Assembly (NCBI RefSeq): GCF_030270585.1
Contig: NZ_BSYI01000001.1
Location: 213,517-277,516 of the forward strand
Length of the DNA stretch: 64,000 nt
Reading direction: 5' to 3'
Source: Paralimibaculum aggregatum
GTDB lineage: Bacteria > Pseudomonadota > Alphaproteobacteria > Rhodobacterales > Rhodobacteraceae
Shown: positions 26,540 to 36,659 of the stretch, piece by piece
How positions within the stretch are numbered: position 1 is the first letter of the stretch
How the letters are laid out: each line of letters starts with the position of its first letter
Program-made: the position numbers and the translations under genes
Notes under the pieces: model-generated
Told to the model about the DNA's origin: nothing
Databases searched by the model: none
What the model saw: only the letters and a program-made list of their open reading frames with translations

Positions 26540-27841
26540 TCAGCCCTCGCCGGTCTCCACGGGCGCATAGTCCGCCGGATCGAGCCGCTCGGGCCGGCCG
26601 GGCAGCGCCAGCCGCGTCACCCGCTCCGGCGTCTCGGCGATCACCTGTCCGCGGCGGATCACCGCGAGCCGCACCGCCTTCATGCGGATCGCCTCGACCG
26701 GATCCCGGGCCTGCAGCAGCACCATGTCGGCCTGCGCGCCGGGGCGGATGCCATAGCCCTCGAGCCCCATGATCTCCGCCGGGATCGCTGTCACCGCATC
26801 GAAGCACCAGGCCATGTCCGCCGGCGAGGAGAGTTGGCCGACATGAAGCCCCATGGCCGCGACCTCCAGCATGTCCGCCGCCCCGAGCGAGTACCACGGG
26901 TCCATCACGCAATCCGCCCCGAAGGCGACCGGCAGGCCGGCATCGCACAGCTCGCGCACCCGGGTCTGGCCGCGGCGCTTGGGATAGGTGTCGTGCCGGC
27001 CCTGGATCAGGATGTTGATCAGCGGATTGGCGATCGCGGCCAGCCCGGCCTCGGCCATCAGCGGGATCAGCTTGGAAACGTAGTAGTTGTCCATCGAATG
27101 CATCGAGGTGAGGTGGCTCGCGGCCACCCGGCCGCCGAGGCCGCGGCGCTGCACCTCTGCCGCCAGCGTCTCGACATGGCGCGACATCGGGTCGTCGGTC
27201 TCGTCGCAGTGGAGGTCCATGCGCAGGCCCCGCTCGGCGGCGATCTCGCAGAGCCGCACGACCGAGCGGGCGCCCTCGGCCATGGTGCGTTCGAAATGCG
27301 GGATGCCGCCGACCACATCCACCCCCATGTCGAGCGCCCGCAGCAGGTTCGCCTCGGCCGTGGGGGAGCGGAACAGGCCGTCCTGCGGGAAGCCGACAAG
27401 CTGCAGGTCGAGATAGGGCGCGACCCGGGTGCGGACATCGACGAGCGCCTCCACCCCCTTCAGCGCGTCGTCGCAGACATCGACATGGCTGCGGATCGCC
27501 AGGATTCCTTGGGAGACCGCGAGATCGCAGTAGCGCAGCGCCCGCTCGACGATCTCCTCCACCGTCTGGATCGGCTTCAGCTCGCCCCAGAGCGCGATGC
27601 CCTCGAGCAGCGTGCCGGAGCGGTTGAGCCGTGGCCGACCGAGCGAGAGCGTGGCGTCCATGTGGAAATGCGCATCCACGAAGGGCGGCGCCAGCAGCCG
27701 GCCGCGGGCGTCGATCACCCGGCCCGCCTCCGCCGCGATGCCGGGCTCGACGCCGATGATGCGCCCGGCGGTGGAGGCGATGTCCTGCCCGCGGCGCCCG
27801 TCAGGCAGGGTTGCGTTCCGGATCAGCAGATCGACGGCCAT
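26540..27841 (-). CDS. Cytosine deaminase / CodA-like amidohydrolase
   Basis: A 433-residue metal-dependent amidohydrolase. Metal ligands are visible in VDAHFHMD (two His), HCDETDDP (His and the catalytic Glu) and FGADCVMDPW (Asp). The DTYPKRRGQTRV segment is typical of cytosine-deaminase-type enzymes. It is the last gene of the operon behind a nucleoside/base importer, nine bases after the second permease, so it probably deaminates an imported base. Related enzymes act on isocytosine, creatinine or N-isopropylammelide, so cytosine specificity is probable but not shown. Confidence 0.85.
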   Translation of the reverse strand: MAVDLLIRNATLPDGRRGQDIASTAGRIIGVEPGIAAEAGRVIDARGRLLAPPFVDAHFHMDATLSLGRPRLNRSGTLLEGIALWGELKPIQTVEEIVERALRYCDLAVSQGILAIRSHVDVCDDALKGVEALVDVRTRVAPYLDLQLVGFPQDGLFRSPTAEANLLRALDMGVDVVGGIPHFERTMAEGARSVVRLCEIAAERGLRMDLHCDETDDPMSRHVETLAAEVQRRGLGGRVAASHLTSMHSMDNYYVSKLIPLMAEAGLAAIANPLINILIQGRHDTYPKRRGQTRVRELCDAGLPVAFGADCVMDPWYSLGAADMLEVAAMGLHVGQLSSPADMAWCFDAVTAIPAEIMGLEGYGIRPGAQADMVLLQARDPVEAIRMKAVRLAVIRRGQVIAETPERVTRLALPGRPERLDPADYAPVETGEG

Positions 27842-27850
27842 GGCGTGCCT

Positions 27851-28795
27851 CTAGCGTTGGCCCTTGAACCAGGGGGTGAGCAGCGCGCGCGGATAGTCGG
27901 CCCGGCGAGCGGCCAGCACCAGCGCGACGATGGAAAGGAGATAGGGCGCCATCAGGAAGATCTGCCCCGGCACGGCGCCGCCGAGCTCGGTCTGCAGCCG
28001 CACCTGGAAGGCGTCGAAGGCGCCGAAGAGCAGCGCGCCCAGCAGCGCCTTCCACGGCCGCCAGGAGGCGAAGATCACCAGCGCGATGCAGATCCAGCCG
28101 CGCCCGTTGACCATGCCGAAGAAGAAGGCGTCGAAGGCCGCCATGGTGAGAAAGGCCCCGCCCACCGCCATCAGCGCCGACCCCGCCATCACCGCGCCGA
28201 TGCGAAGGCCATAGACCGAGAGGCCCTGGGCGTCCACCGCGTCCGGATTGTCCCCCACCGCGCGGATGGCGAGGCCGAGCGGCGTGCGCGCCAGCACCCA
28301 CCAGACCAGCGCGACCATGGCGAGCGCCAGCCAGGTCAGCGCGGTGTGCTGGAACAGCGCCGGGCCGAGGAACGGCAGCTCCGAGAGAACGGGGATGTCG
28401 AGCGCGCCGAAGGGCTCGATGCGCGGCGGCGAGCTGACATCCGGCAGCGCGGTGCGATAGGCGAAATAGGCCGCCGATGTGGCGAGCAGCGTGATGCCCA
28501 GCCCCGAGACATGCTGGCTGAGCCCGAGCGGCACGGTCAGCAGCGCGTGCAGCAGCCCGAAACCGGCCCCCGTCAGCGCCGCCGCCAGCACCCCGCCCCA
28601 GAGCCCGGCGCCCAGCCAGGCCGCCATCCAGCCGGCCATGGCGCCGGCGGTGAAGATGCCCTCGATGCCGAGATTGAGCACGCCGGCCCGCTCGCAGATC
28701 AGCGCGCCGAGCACGCCGAAGACCAGCGGCGTCGCGATGCGGATCGCCGCGGCCCAGAAATTCGCGTTGGCGAGGATCTCGAGAACCTCGGTCAT
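27851..28795 (-). CDS. BMP-type ABC transporter permease 2
   Basis: A 314-residue membrane permease of the ribose/nucleoside BPD_transp_2 family (YufQ/NupQ-like), with ERAGVLNLGIEGIFTAGA near the N-terminus and the conserved AIRAVGDNPDAVDAQGLSV loop. About nine helices. Start at 28795 overlaps the preceding permease stop by four bases. It forms the transport pore with the partner encoded upstream. Confidence 0.9.
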   Translation of the reverse strand: MTEVLEILANANFWAAAIRIATPLVFGVLGALICERAGVLNLGIEGIFTAGAMAGWMAAWLGAGLWGGVLAAALTGAGFGLLHALLTVPLGLSQHVSGLGITLLATSAAYFAYRTALPDVSSPPRIEPFGALDIPVLSELPFLGPALFQHTALTWLALAMVALVWWVLARTPLGLAIRAVGDNPDAVDAQGLSVYGLRIGAVMAGSALMAVGGAFLTMAAFDAFFFGMVNGRGWICIALVIFASWRPWKALLGALLFGAFDAFQVRLQTELGGAVPGQIFLMAPYLLSIVALVLAARRADYPRALLTPWFKGQR

Positions 28796-29862
28796 GCGCC
28801 CTCTCCCCCTGCGCGAACCCGGACCAGGCGGTATTGCGAGACGAAGCCGCCGACCAGAACCGTCAGCAGCGCGATCGCCACCACCAGGTCGGCGAGATAG
28901 CTCGAGACCCCGATCGCCCGGCTCATGCTGTCCGCGCCGACGAAGACGCCTGCGATGAAGAGCGCTGCCGCCACCACGCCGAGCGGCGAGAGCCGCGCCA
29001 GCATCGCCACCACGATCCCGGCATAGCCGTAGCCCGGCGAGAGATCCGCCGTGAGATAGCCCTTGAGGCCGGCCACCTCGCCCACCCCCGCGAGCCCCGC
29101 CAGCCCGCCCGAGACCAGCGCCGCCCCGATCAGCGTGCGCCCGACCGGGATGCCGGCATGGGCGGCGGCGGCCGGGTTCTCCCCCACCGCTCGGATGCGC
29201 AGCCCCCAGGCGGTGCGCCCGAGCACCACATGCAGCACCAGCGCCAGCACCAGCCCGATCAGCAGCCCGGCATGGAGGCGCATCCGCTCGACCAGCGGCG
29301 GCAGCATCGCGGCATCGACGATCGGCTCGGATTGCGGCCAGCCCATTCCCATAGGGTCCTTGAACGGGCCCTCCAGCATCATCTGCACGAAGAGCAGCAC
29401 CACGAAGTTGAGCAGCAGCGTCGTCACCACCTCGTCGGCGCCGAAGCGGATCTTGAGCAGCGCCGGCAGCGCCATCGCCAGCGCCCCGGCCAGCGCCCCT
29501 GCGAGCAGCACCAGCGGGATCATCACCGCCGGCGGCGCCGAGATCGCACCGGTGCCCACCGCCACCGCGGCCAGCGCGCCGAGATAGAGCTGGCCCTCGC
29601 CGCCGATGTTCCAGAGCCGCGCGCGGAAGGCAAAGGCCGCGGCCAGCCCGGTGAGGATCAGCGGCGCCGCCCGGGTCAGCGTCTCGGTCACGGTGAAGAG
29701 CGAGCCGAAGACCCCCTGCCACATCAGCGCGAAGGCCTGCCCGAGATCCGCCCCGGCCAGCGCCAGCGGGATCGCCGCGAGCAGCAGTGCGACGAGCGCC
29801 GCCAGCACCGGCACGGCGAGGTTCACCAGCGGCGAGGGCGCGCGCGGTTCGATGCGGATCAT
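28792..29862 (-). CDS. BMP-type ABC transporter permease 1
   Basis: A 356-residue permease (YufP/NupP-like) with LWNIGGEGQLYLGAL and LRIRAVGENPAAAAHAGIPVG motifs that mirror those of the second permease. Eight to nine helices. It overlaps the ATPase gene by four bases (ATGA) and the second permease gene by four bases, so all are translationally coupled. Confidence 0.9.
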   Translation of the reverse strand: MIRIEPRAPSPLVNLAVPVLAALVALLLAAIPLALAGADLGQAFALMWQGVFGSLFTVTETLTRAAPLILTGLAAAFAFRARLWNIGGEGQLYLGALAAVAVGTGAISAPPAVMIPLVLLAGALAGALAMALPALLKIRFGADEVVTTLLLNFVVLLFVQMMLEGPFKDPMGMGWPQSEPIVDAAMLPPLVERMRLHAGLLIGLVLALVLHVVLGRTAWGLRIRAVGENPAAAAHAGIPVGRTLIGAALVSGGLAGLAGVGEVAGLKGYLTADLSPGYGYAGIVVAMLARLSPLGVVAAALFIAGVFVGADSMSRAIGVSSYLADLVVAIALLTVLVGGFVSQYRLVRVRAGGEGA

Positions 29863-31418
29863 GCGGCCTGTCCCACCATCATCATGCCGATGGCGCCGCG
29901 GTCGCGGCTGCGGGCCTCGGCCAGCCTGCCGCCCTGCAGCACTGCGATGCGGTCGGCGAGCCCGAGGATCTCGTCGAGATCCTCCGAGATCAGCACCACG
30001 CCGGCGCCGCGCTCGCGCGCCTCGAGGAGCCGGCGCACCACCGCGCCCGCGGCGCCGAAATCGAGCCCGCGGGTCGGCTGGTTGGCGAGGATGAGCTGCG
30101 GGCTGCGGCCGAACACCCGCGCCAGGATGAGCTTCTGGATGTTGCCGCCCGAGAGCAGGCGCACCGGCACGTCCGGCCCCGGCGCGCGGATGTCATAGTC
30201 GGCGATGGCGGCGCGGGCGCGGGCGCGGATGGCGCCGCGGCGCAGGAAGCCGCCCGAGGTGACCTCCGGCGTGTCGAGCTCCTCCAGCACCAGATTCTCC
30301 GACAGCGTCATCGCGCCGACCACCCCGTCATGGTGGCGGTCCTCCGGGATGCGCCCGACGCCGGCCTCGAGGAACCCGGCCGGGGTGAAGCGCCGGATCT
30401 CCCGGCCTGCCAGCGACATGGTTCCCGCCGCCGGCGCCGCGAGACCCGAGAGCAGCGCCGCCAGCGCCGCCTGGCCGTTGCCCGAGACCCCCGCGATGCC
30501 GACGATCTCGTGCGCGCGCACGGTGAGCGAGACCCCGTCGAGCCCGGCCCGCGCCCCCTCTCCGGGCAGCGTCACGCCGTCGAGCACCAGCAGCGGCGCG
30601 CCGGGCGCCTCGCGTTTCGCCGGTGGCGGCGGGCTCTCCTCGCCCACCATCAGGCGCGCGATGGCGGCCTCGTCGGCCTCCGCCGTGGCCATGCCGCCCA
30701 CATTGCGGCCCTGGCGCAGCACCAGGATGCGGTGCGAGAAGGCCAGCACCTCGCGCAGCTTGTGCGAGATGAAGATCACCGAGAGCCCGTCGGCGGCCAT
30801 CGCCGACATGGTCTCGAACAGCCGGTCCGCCTCCTGCGGCGTCAGCACCGCGGTCGGCTCGTCGAGGATCAGGATGCGCGCGCCGCGATAGAGCGCCTTC
30901 AGGATCTCCACCCGCTGGCGCTCGCCCACCGAGAGCCGGCCGACCTGGGTCTCCAGCGCCACGGCGAGGCCGGAGCGCTCCATCAGCGCGCGCACCCGGG
31001 CCCGCGCCGCCCGGCGGTCGCGCCGCAGCGCGAAGAGCGGCTCGGTGCCGAGCAGGATGTTGTCGAGTGCCGTGAGGTTGTGCGCCAGCGTGAAGTGCTG
31101 GTGCACCATGCCGATACCCGCCGCGATGGCGGCATCCGGCGCGCCCGGCGGCAGCGGCTGCAGCGCTCCCGCCGCGTCGGCCACGCGGATCTGCCCGGCA
31201 TCCGGCAGGTAGTGGCCAAAGAGCAGGTTCATCAGCGTGGTCTTGCCGGCGCCGTTCTCGCCGAGCAGCGCCAGCACCTCGCCGCGCCGGAGCGTCAGGT
31301 CGATCCGGTCATTGGCCAGCATGGCGCCGAAGCGCTTGGTGAGGCCGGCCATCTCGAGCACGACCTCACCCGCCCCGGCGCGAGGGGGAACTGTGCCCCC
31401 CTCCGTCGTCTGGCTCAT
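29859..31418 (-). CDS. BMP-type ABC transporter ATPase (tandem)
   Basis: A 519-residue ATPase with two nucleotide-binding halves (YufO/RbsA-like). The N-half has a complete Walker A (GENGAGKT), LSVGERQRV signature and DEPTAVLTPQE. The C-half has a degenerate P-loop (GVSGNGQAAL) and LLSGGNIQKLILAR with ANQPTRGLD in place of the D-E-P-T Walker B end. Only the N-half is expected to hydrolyse ATP, as is usual for this family. It starts with ATG at 31418, overlapping the binding-protein gene by four bases. Confidence 0.92.
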   Translation of the reverse strand: MSQTTEGGTVPPRAGAGEVVLEMAGLTKRFGAMLANDRIDLTLRRGEVLALLGENGAGKTTLMNLLFGHYLPDAGQIRVADAAGALQPLPPGAPDAAIAAGIGMVHQHFTLAHNLTALDNILLGTEPLFALRRDRRAARARVRALMERSGLAVALETQVGRLSVGERQRVEILKALYRGARILILDEPTAVLTPQEADRLFETMSAMAADGLSVIFISHKLREVLAFSHRILVLRQGRNVGGMATAEADEAAIARLMVGEESPPPPAKREAPGAPLLVLDGVTLPGEGARAGLDGVSLTVRAHEIVGIAGVSGNGQAALAALLSGLAAPAAGTMSLAGREIRRFTPAGFLEAGVGRIPEDRHHDGVVGAMTLSENLVLEELDTPEVTSGGFLRRGAIRARARAAIADYDIRAPGPDVPVRLLSGGNIQKLILARVFGRSPQLILANQPTRGLDFGAAGAVVRRLLEARERGAGVVLISEDLDEILGLADRIAVLQGGRLAEARSRDRGAIGMMMVGQAA

Positions 31419-32410
31419 GCGTCGGGCTCGGGCTCTGCGTCGTTGACATTCACGCGGAAGAGCCCGTCGAGGATCTCCTGCTTGCGCGCGTTCACCTGCT
31501 CGACGACCTCCGCCGGCACCAGCGCCTCGTCGAGCACCAGCGAGCCGCCGCCATGCGCCATGAAGCTGTAGGGGCCGTAATCCGCCGGCTCGAACTGCCC
31601 GGCCTGCACCGCCGCGATGGCGCGGTCGATGGTCGGCTCCATGTGCCAGAGCGCCGAGGCGAGGATGGTGTCGGGATAGTCGGCGGCAGTGTCGATCACG
31701 TTGCCGATCGCCTTGACGCCCCGCTCCACCGCGGCATCGGAGACCCCGAAGCGCTCGGCATACATGATGTCGGCCCCGGCATCCATCATCGCGAAGGCCG
31801 ATTCCTTGGCCTTGGGCGGGTCGTACCAGGAGTTGATGAAGGTCACCATGAACTTCACCTCCGGGTTCACCGCGCGCGCGCCCTCCATGAAGGCGTTCAT
31901 CAGGCGGTTGACCTCGGGGATCGCGAAGCCGCCGACCATGCCGATGCGGTTCGTCTCGGTCATCGCGCCGGCGACCATGCCGGTGAGATAGGAGGGCTCG
32001 TGGATCCAGTTGTCGAACACCGCGAAATTGGGCTTCGCCGGGCCGAAGGATGAGCCCATCAGGAAGGCGGTCTCGGGATAGTCCGCCGCCACCTTGCGCG
32101 CCGCGCGCTCCACCGCGAAGGCCTCGCCGACGACGAGGTCCATGCCCTGCTCGGCATATTCGCGCATCACCCGCTCGTAGTCGGTGTTGGCGACGTTCTC
32201 GGAATAGACATAGGAGATCTCGCCGCGCTCCTTGGCCGCGACCAGCGCGACATGGATGCGGCTGACCCATTGCTGCTCCACCGGCACCGTGTAGATCGCC
32301 GCCACCTTCGTCGCCTCGGCCAGCGCCGCCGGCGCCGACAGCGCGGCCGCAGCGGCCAGCGCCCCGGCGACCACCGCGCGGCGCAGAATTCGCATCTCAA
32401 GCAGTTTCAC
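31415..32410 (-). CDS. BMP family ABC transporter substrate-binding protein
   Basis: Periplasmic receptor (331 residues) of the basic membrane protein/PnrA type, which binds nucleosides or bases. An N-terminal signal peptide (RRAVVAGALAAAAALSAPAALA) is followed by the mature domain with VAAIYTVPVEQQWV, MGSSFGPAKPNFAVFDNWIHEPSYLTGMVAG and the ligand-pocket region INSWYDPPKAKE. The start is GTG at 32410, preceded by AGGAGGG; ATG at 32395 is possible but lacks an SD sequence. First gene of the operon leading to the deaminase. Confidence 0.92.
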   Translation of the reverse strand: MKLLEMRILRRAVVAGALAAAAALSAPAALAEATKVAAIYTVPVEQQWVSRIHVALVAAKERGEISYVYSENVANTDYERVMREYAEQGMDLVVGEAFAVERAARKVAADYPETAFLMGSSFGPAKPNFAVFDNWIHEPSYLTGMVAGAMTETNRIGMVGGFAIPEVNRLMNAFMEGARAVNPEVKFMVTFINSWYDPPKAKESAFAMMDAGADIMYAERFGVSDAAVERGVKAIGNVIDTAADYPDTILASALWHMEPTIDRAIAAVQAGQFEPADYGPYSFMAHGGGSLVLDEALVPAEVVEQVNARKQEILDGLFRVNVNDAEPEPDA

Positions 32411-32472
32411 GTGACCCTCCTGTCAAACCGGGTGCCCGGCGCCTTTGCTGGCGCGACTTATCCCGCAACGCA

Positions 32473-32501
32473 ATAGAACGTCAGCGGAAAGGCAGGGTCA
32501 A
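32473..32501 (-). promoter_or_regulatory. Candidate sigma-70 promoter of the BMP operon
   Basis: On the minus strand TTGACC (32501-32496), 17 bases, then TTCTAT (32478-32473), about 60 bases before the GTG start. It matches five of six at -35 with optimal spacing. Confidence 0.55.
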
Positions 32502-32565
32502 ACGCTTTGTCCCCGACAGACCGGCGGCGGGGCCGGTGGCGCGGCCGGGGCCGGATCGGCCCGGC

Positions 32566-33501
32566 TCAGGCCTCCGCGGGGTCGCGGCCCTGCCCGACGC
32601 GCGCCCGGCAGGGGCCGAAGAGGCAGGCCAGGCCGAGGATCAGGCCCGACACCGCGGCGATCATGCCGGCGGCGCTCACCGCCTCCGCGCCCCCGAACCA
32701 GAGCGGCCCGTAGCCCGCGAAGACATAGCCGAGCACCGCCGCGAGCACCGCGAACCCGACGCTCCAGAGCACCTGCGCCTCGAGCCGGTTGGTCATCAGC
32801 CGCGCCGCCGCGGGCGGGCAGATGAACATCGCGATGACGATGATCGAGCCCACCGCGTCGAAGGCCGCCACCGCCGCCACCGCCGCGGTGACCACGAGGC
32901 CGAAGCCGATCGCCGCCACCGGCAGGCCGATCGCGCGGGCGAAGCCCTCGTCGAAGGTGGAGATCTTGAGCGGCCGCCAGAAGATCACCGTCAGCGCCAC
33001 CACGACGAGACAGACCAGCGCCATGCGCGGCAACTCGTCCGGCAGCGCCGCCAGCGCCGCCGGGTCGGCCAGCGAGTGCCAGCCCTTCGCCTTGAACCAG
33101 ATCAGACTCTCGAGATTGCCCATCAGCGCGTGCTGCACGTCGAGATGCACGCTGCTGGTGTCGGACTGCTCGAGCAGCAGCACCCCGCCGGCGAACATCG
33201 AGGTGAACACCACCCCCATCGCGGCGCCGGGCTCGATCCGGCCGAGGCGCTTCACCGCCTCGATCAGCAGCACCGCCAGCACCGCCGCGCCGGCCGCGCC
33301 GAGCATCATCGCCATCGAGGCGACTCCGCCGGTCAGCAGGAAGGCCACCACGATGCCGGGCAGCACCACATGGCTGATCGCATCGCCGATCAGCGCCTGG
33401 CGGCGCAGGATCAGGAAGTTGCCGGGCAGCGCACAGGCCACCGAGGCGAAGATGCCTATCAGGATCGGCGTCAGGCTGAGCTGGACGAACTCGGCATGCA
33501 T
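32566..33501 (-). CDS. Metal ABC transporter permease (SitD-like)
   Basis: A 311-residue ABC-3 family permease with about eight helices. It includes FLILRRQALIGDAISHVVLPGIV at the N-terminus and the RPLKISTFDEGFARAIGLPV loop that contacts the ATPase. It is the last gene of the metal importer operon, three bases after the first permease gene. The C-terminal CLFGPCRARVGQ tail is short and not domain-like. Confidence 0.9.
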   Translation of the reverse strand: MHAEFVQLSLTPILIGIFASVACALPGNFLILRRQALIGDAISHVVLPGIVVAFLLTGGVASMAMMLGAAGAAVLAVLLIEAVKRLGRIEPGAAMGVVFTSMFAGGVLLLEQSDTSSVHLDVQHALMGNLESLIWFKAKGWHSLADPAALAALPDELPRMALVCLVVVALTVIFWRPLKISTFDEGFARAIGLPVAAIGFGLVVTAAVAAVAAFDAVGSIIVIAMFICPPAAARLMTNRLEAQVLWSVGFAVLAAVLGYVFAGYGPLWFGGAEAVSAAGMIAAVSGLILGLACLFGPCRARVGQGRDPAEA

Positions 33502-33504
33502 GGC

Positions 33505-34731
33505 TCAGGCTCCCGCGGCATCGCCGGCAACCGGCCGGGGCGGGCCGAGATGCCGGTCGAACTCGGCGATCTGATCGGCGGTGAAGACACGCTCGATGGG
33601 GGTCAGCCCGTCATAGCGGCCGGTCAGCGCGGTGTCCTGGTTGACCAGGCGCGCGATCTCCCAGCGATGTTCGTCACGCGCCGCCTTGGCAGCCTGGGCG
33701 CGCCCCGCCTCGGTGGCCACGCCGTCGGCGCGGATCAGCCCAGCCCGGCGCAGCACCGACAGCGTCAGCGGATCGTGGATCAGCTCGCCCCGCGCCAGCG
33801 CCAGCAGCCCCTGGCGCCGATGCACCCGGCGCTGGAACCGGCGGTGGCGCAGCACCGCCGCCAGCACCCCGCGGGCCGGCGCAAACAGCAGCGAGAGCAG
33901 GAACAGCGCGGTCGCCGTCAGCACGATGATCGGCCCGGTGGGCAGCGCCGGCGCCGAGGCCGAGACCGCCGCCCCGACATAGCCGGAGACCGCGCCGAGC
34001 CCCGCTGCGATCCAGATCACGCGGCCCGCCCGCTCGGTCCAGAACCGTGCGGTCACCGGCGGCACGATCAGCATGGCGACGATCAGGATCAGCCCGACGA
34101 TCTTCAGTCCGATCACCGTCACCGCCATCACCAGCGCCATCATCGCCAGGTCGATCCGGCGGACGTCGTAGCCGCAGGCGGCGGCATAGTCCGGATCGAA
34201 GGACACCAGCGTCATCGGCCGGCGCAGCACCCAGACCGCGAGCACCGAGAGCGCCCCGCCGACCGCGATGACCACCGCGTCGAGGTAGAGCATCCCCGCC
34301 GTCGAGCCGAGCAGGAAGCTCTCGAGGCCCGCCTGCCGGCCGCTCGACATGGTCTGGATCACCGTCAGCAGCACCACGCCGATGCCGAAGAAGACCGAGA
34401 GCACCGCGCCGATGGCGGCATCCTCGGCGAGCCGGGTGCGCCGGGCGATCCACTCCACGAGGAGGAGCCCGACCCCCGCCGTCACCGCCGAGCCCGCCAG
34501 CAGGCCGAGAAGGCTGCGTCCGTCGCCGCCGAGCGCCACCATCAGGATGAAGGCGAGGCCGACGCCGGGCAGGGTCGCATGAGCCACCGCGTCGGAGACC
34601 AGCGCCCGCTTGCGCAGGAACAGGAAGGTGCCCGCCGCCCCCGCCGCGAAGCCGAGCAGTGCCGCGCCGATCGCCACCAGCGCCGCGTTGTAGCCCGCCT
34701 GGAGGGTCAGCGCCGCGAGCAGATCGCTCAC
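33505..34731 (-). CDS. Metal ABC transporter permease fused to a winged-helix domain (SitC-like)
   Basis: A 408-residue protein. Residues 1-290 are an ABC-3 permease ([43 protein letters not shown]). The last about 110 residues are soluble, with a winged-helix look ([29 protein letters not shown], then a helical part ending [17 protein letters not shown]). The fusion recalls permeases carrying a DtxR-like C-terminal region. The extra domain may sense metal on the cytoplasmic side; that is inference. It overlaps the ATPase gene by four bases. Confidence 0.88.
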   Translation of the reverse strand: MSDLLAALTLQAGYNAALVAIGAALLGFAAGAAGTFLFLRKRALVSDAVAHATLPGVGLAFILMVALGGDGRSLLGLLAGSAVTAGVGLLLVEWIARRTRLAEDAAIGAVLSVFFGIGVVLLTVIQTMSSGRQAGLESFLLGSTAGMLYLDAVVIAVGGALSVLAVWVLRRPMTLVSFDPDYAAACGYDVRRIDLAMMALVMAVTVIGLKIVGLILIVAMLIVPPVTARFWTERAGRVIWIAAGLGAVSGYVGAAVSASAPALPTGPIIVLTATALFLLSLLFAPARGVLAAVLRHRRFQRRVHRRQGLLALARGELIHDPLTLSVLRRAGLIRADGVATEAGRAQAAKAARDEHRWEIARLVNQDTALTGRYDGLTPIERVFTADQIAEFDRHLGPPRPVAGDAAGA

Positions 34732-35603
34732 GCCGTGCCGCCTCCGAGGCGCAGCTGCTCGATATGCCCGGCCGCGAGCCGCCCGCCATAGGTCGCCTGG
34801 AGATTGCCGGCGGTAAAGGTGCTCGCCACCGGCCCCTCGGCGATGCGCCGGACATTGATCAGGAACACATGGTCGAAATAGCTCTCGACGGTGGAGAGGT
34901 CGTGATGCACGCAGACCACCGCCCGGCCCTCGGCGCGGAGCGATTTCAGCACCTCGATGATCGCCCGCTCGGTGGCGGCGTCGACGCCGGCGAAGGGCTC
35001 GTCGAGCAGGTAGAGATCCGCCCCCTGCGCCAGCGCCCGGGCGAGGAACACCCGCTGCTGCTGCCCGCCGGAGAGCTGGCCGATCTGGCGGTCGGCGAAA
35101 TCGGTCATGCCGACGCGCTCGAGGCAGGCCAGCGCATGGGCGCGTTCCTCGCTGCGCATCCGGCGCAGGAGGCCGAGCCGGCGATAGAGCCCCATCGAGA
35201 CGACGTCGAGCACGCTGGTCGGGAAATCCCAGTCGACGCTGGCGCGCTGCGGCACATAGGCGATGCGCGCGCGGGCCGCGTCGATCGGCCGGCCGAAGAC
35301 CGAGACCTCGCCCGAGAGCCGCGGGATGATCCCGAGCGCCGCCTTCAGCAGCGTCGACTTGCCGGCACCGTTCGGCCCGATGATCGCGGAGAGGGCACCG
35401 TCCGGGAAGGTCGCATCCACCGAGAACACCGCCGGCTTCTCGCCATAGGAGACGGTGAGCCCGCGGATCGACAGCGGGCTTTCCGCCGCGGCCTCGGGGT
35501 GCAGCGCCTCGCCATCGGCCGCCGCGAGGTCGAGCCCGGCAGGCAGGCCCGCAAGCCGGGCCGCCGTCGTCATCGTGGGGGTCATGGTGATGCTCCGCGT
35601 CAT
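34728..35603 (-). CDS. Metal ABC transporter ATPase (SitB-like)
   Basis: A 291-residue ATPase of the Mn/Zn/Fe chelate type: Walker [11 protein letters not shown]-loop [20 protein letters not shown] (the VDWDFP signature is typical of Mn/Zn ABC ATPases), [15 protein letters not shown], and LDEPFAGVD. About 40 extra N-terminal residues precede the domain. Start 35603 is 14 bases after the binding-protein stop; ATG at 35585 is an alternative. Confidence 0.9.
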   Translation of the reverse strand: MTRSITMTPTMTTAARLAGLPAGLDLAAADGEALHPEAAAESPLSIRGLTVSYGEKPAVFSVDATFPDGALSAIIGPNGAGKSTLLKAALGIIPRLSGEVSVFGRPIDAARARIAYVPQRASVDWDFPTSVLDVVSMGLYRRLGLLRRMRSEERAHALACLERVGMTDFADRQIGQLSGGQQQRVFLARALAQGADLYLLDEPFAGVDAATERAIIEVLKSLRAEGRAVVCVHHDLSTVESYFDHVFLINVRRIAEGPVASTFTAGNLQATYGGRLAAGHIEQLRLGGGTA

Positions 35604-35617
35604 CGCGCCTCTGTTCC

Positions 35618-36601
35618 TCAGATCCCGGCCAGCTTGCCCTGCATGCCCCGGTCCGGCGCGGTGCCGCCGAGGGCGCGGGCGATCACGGTGGCGTTGTGGT
35701 CGATCATGCCGAGATAGGTGCCCTCATAGGTGCCGGGCGTGCCCATCGCGTCGGAGAACAGCTCGCCGCCGATCACCACCTTGTGGCCGGCCGCCGAGGC
35801 GCCCTCGGCCAGCGCCCGGATGTTGCGGTCGGAGACCGAGCTCTCGACGAAGACCGCGCGGATGTCGCGCGCGACCAGCAGCTCGACGAGCTCGGCGATG
35901 CGCTTCAGGCCGGCCTCGGATTCGGTGGAGATGCCCTGGATGCCCACCACCTCGAAGTCGTAGGCCGCGCCGAAATAGTTGAAGGCGTCGTGCGAGGTCA
36001 GCAGCACCCGGTTGCCCTCGGGCACCGAGGCCAGAATCCGCCGGGTGTAGCGCGCCAGCCCGTCGAGCTCGGCCAGGTGGCGCTCGGCGCTGGCGCGGAA
36101 ATCGGCCTCCGCATCGGGACGCGCGGCGATCAGCGCATCGCGCACCGCAACGACCACCCCGGCCCAGAGCTCCGGGTCCATCCAGACATGCGGGTCGAAC
36201 TTGTCGGAGTAGCTGTCATGCCCGATCAGGCGGTCCTTCGGCAGCGCCTCCGCCACCGCGACGACATGGCCGTCCTCGGCAAGCTCGAGCAGGAACTCCT
36301 CCATCTGCGCCTCGAGATAGAGCCCGTGCCAGAGCACCAGGTCGGCATTGGCGAGCGCCACGATGTCGGTGCGGGTCTGGCGATAGGAATGCGGATCGAC
36401 CCCCGGCCCCATCAGCGCCTTCACCGTGACATGCGCGCCGCCGATCTCGCGCGCCGCATCGGCAATCATGCCGGTGGTCGCGACCACGGACAGCGGCGCC
36501 TCCGCCCGCGCCGTGCCGCCCGGAACGCCGAGCGCCAGAACCGCCAGCGCCGCCGCGCCGAGCGCACCGAAGAACCGCCGTTTCGAAACCATCTCCGCCA
36601 T
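35618..36601 (-). CDS. Mn/Fe ABC transporter substrate-binding protein (SitA/MntC-like)
   Basis: Periplasmic metal receptor (327 residues, ZnuA-like fold) with signal peptide [20 protein letters not shown]. Metal ligands fit the Mn/Fe type: His in GVDPHSYR, His in FDPHVWMDP, Glu in VFVESSVS and Asp in FSDAMG. ZnuA would have a third His and a His-rich loop, both absent, so manganese or iron is favoured. Start 36601 follows an AGAGAGGG sequence; in-frame ATGs at 36652 and 36592 are less well placed. It heads the four-gene operon and is divergent from the Fur/Mur gene. Confidence 0.9.
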   Translation of the reverse strand: MAEMVSKRRFFGALGAAALAVLALGVPGGTARAEAPLSVVATTGMIADAAREIGGAHVTVKALMGPGVDPHSYRQTRTDIVALANADLVLWHGLYLEAQMEEFLLELAEDGHVVAVAEALPKDRLIGHDSYSDKFDPHVWMDPELWAGVVVAVRDALIAARPDAEADFRASAERHLAELDGLARYTRRILASVPEGNRVLLTSHDAFNYFGAAYDFEVVGIQGISTESEAGLKRIAELVELLVARDIRAVFVESSVSDRNIRALAEGASAAGHKVVIGGELFSDAMGTPGTYEGTYLGMIDHNATVIARALGGTAPDRGMQGKLAGI

Positions 36602-36631
36602 CCGACCCTCTCTGAGCACCATTCGAGTTAG

Positions 36632-36646
36632 GTGCGCGATTCGCAC
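36632..36646. promoter_or_regulatory. Palindrome GTGCG-N5-CGCAC
   Basis: A perfect 5-5-5 inverted repeat about 30 bases upstream of the metal-binding-protein start, in the divergent region shared with the Fur/Mur gene. Candidate metal-regulator operator. Confidence 0.5.
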
Positions 36647-36659
36647 TTGCAAACGCTAA

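Noticed and set aside
35618..36601. The metal-binding protein as ZnuA (zinc)
   Set aside because: The third His and the His-rich loop are absent; Glu and Asp occupy the positions typical for Mn/Fe receptors.
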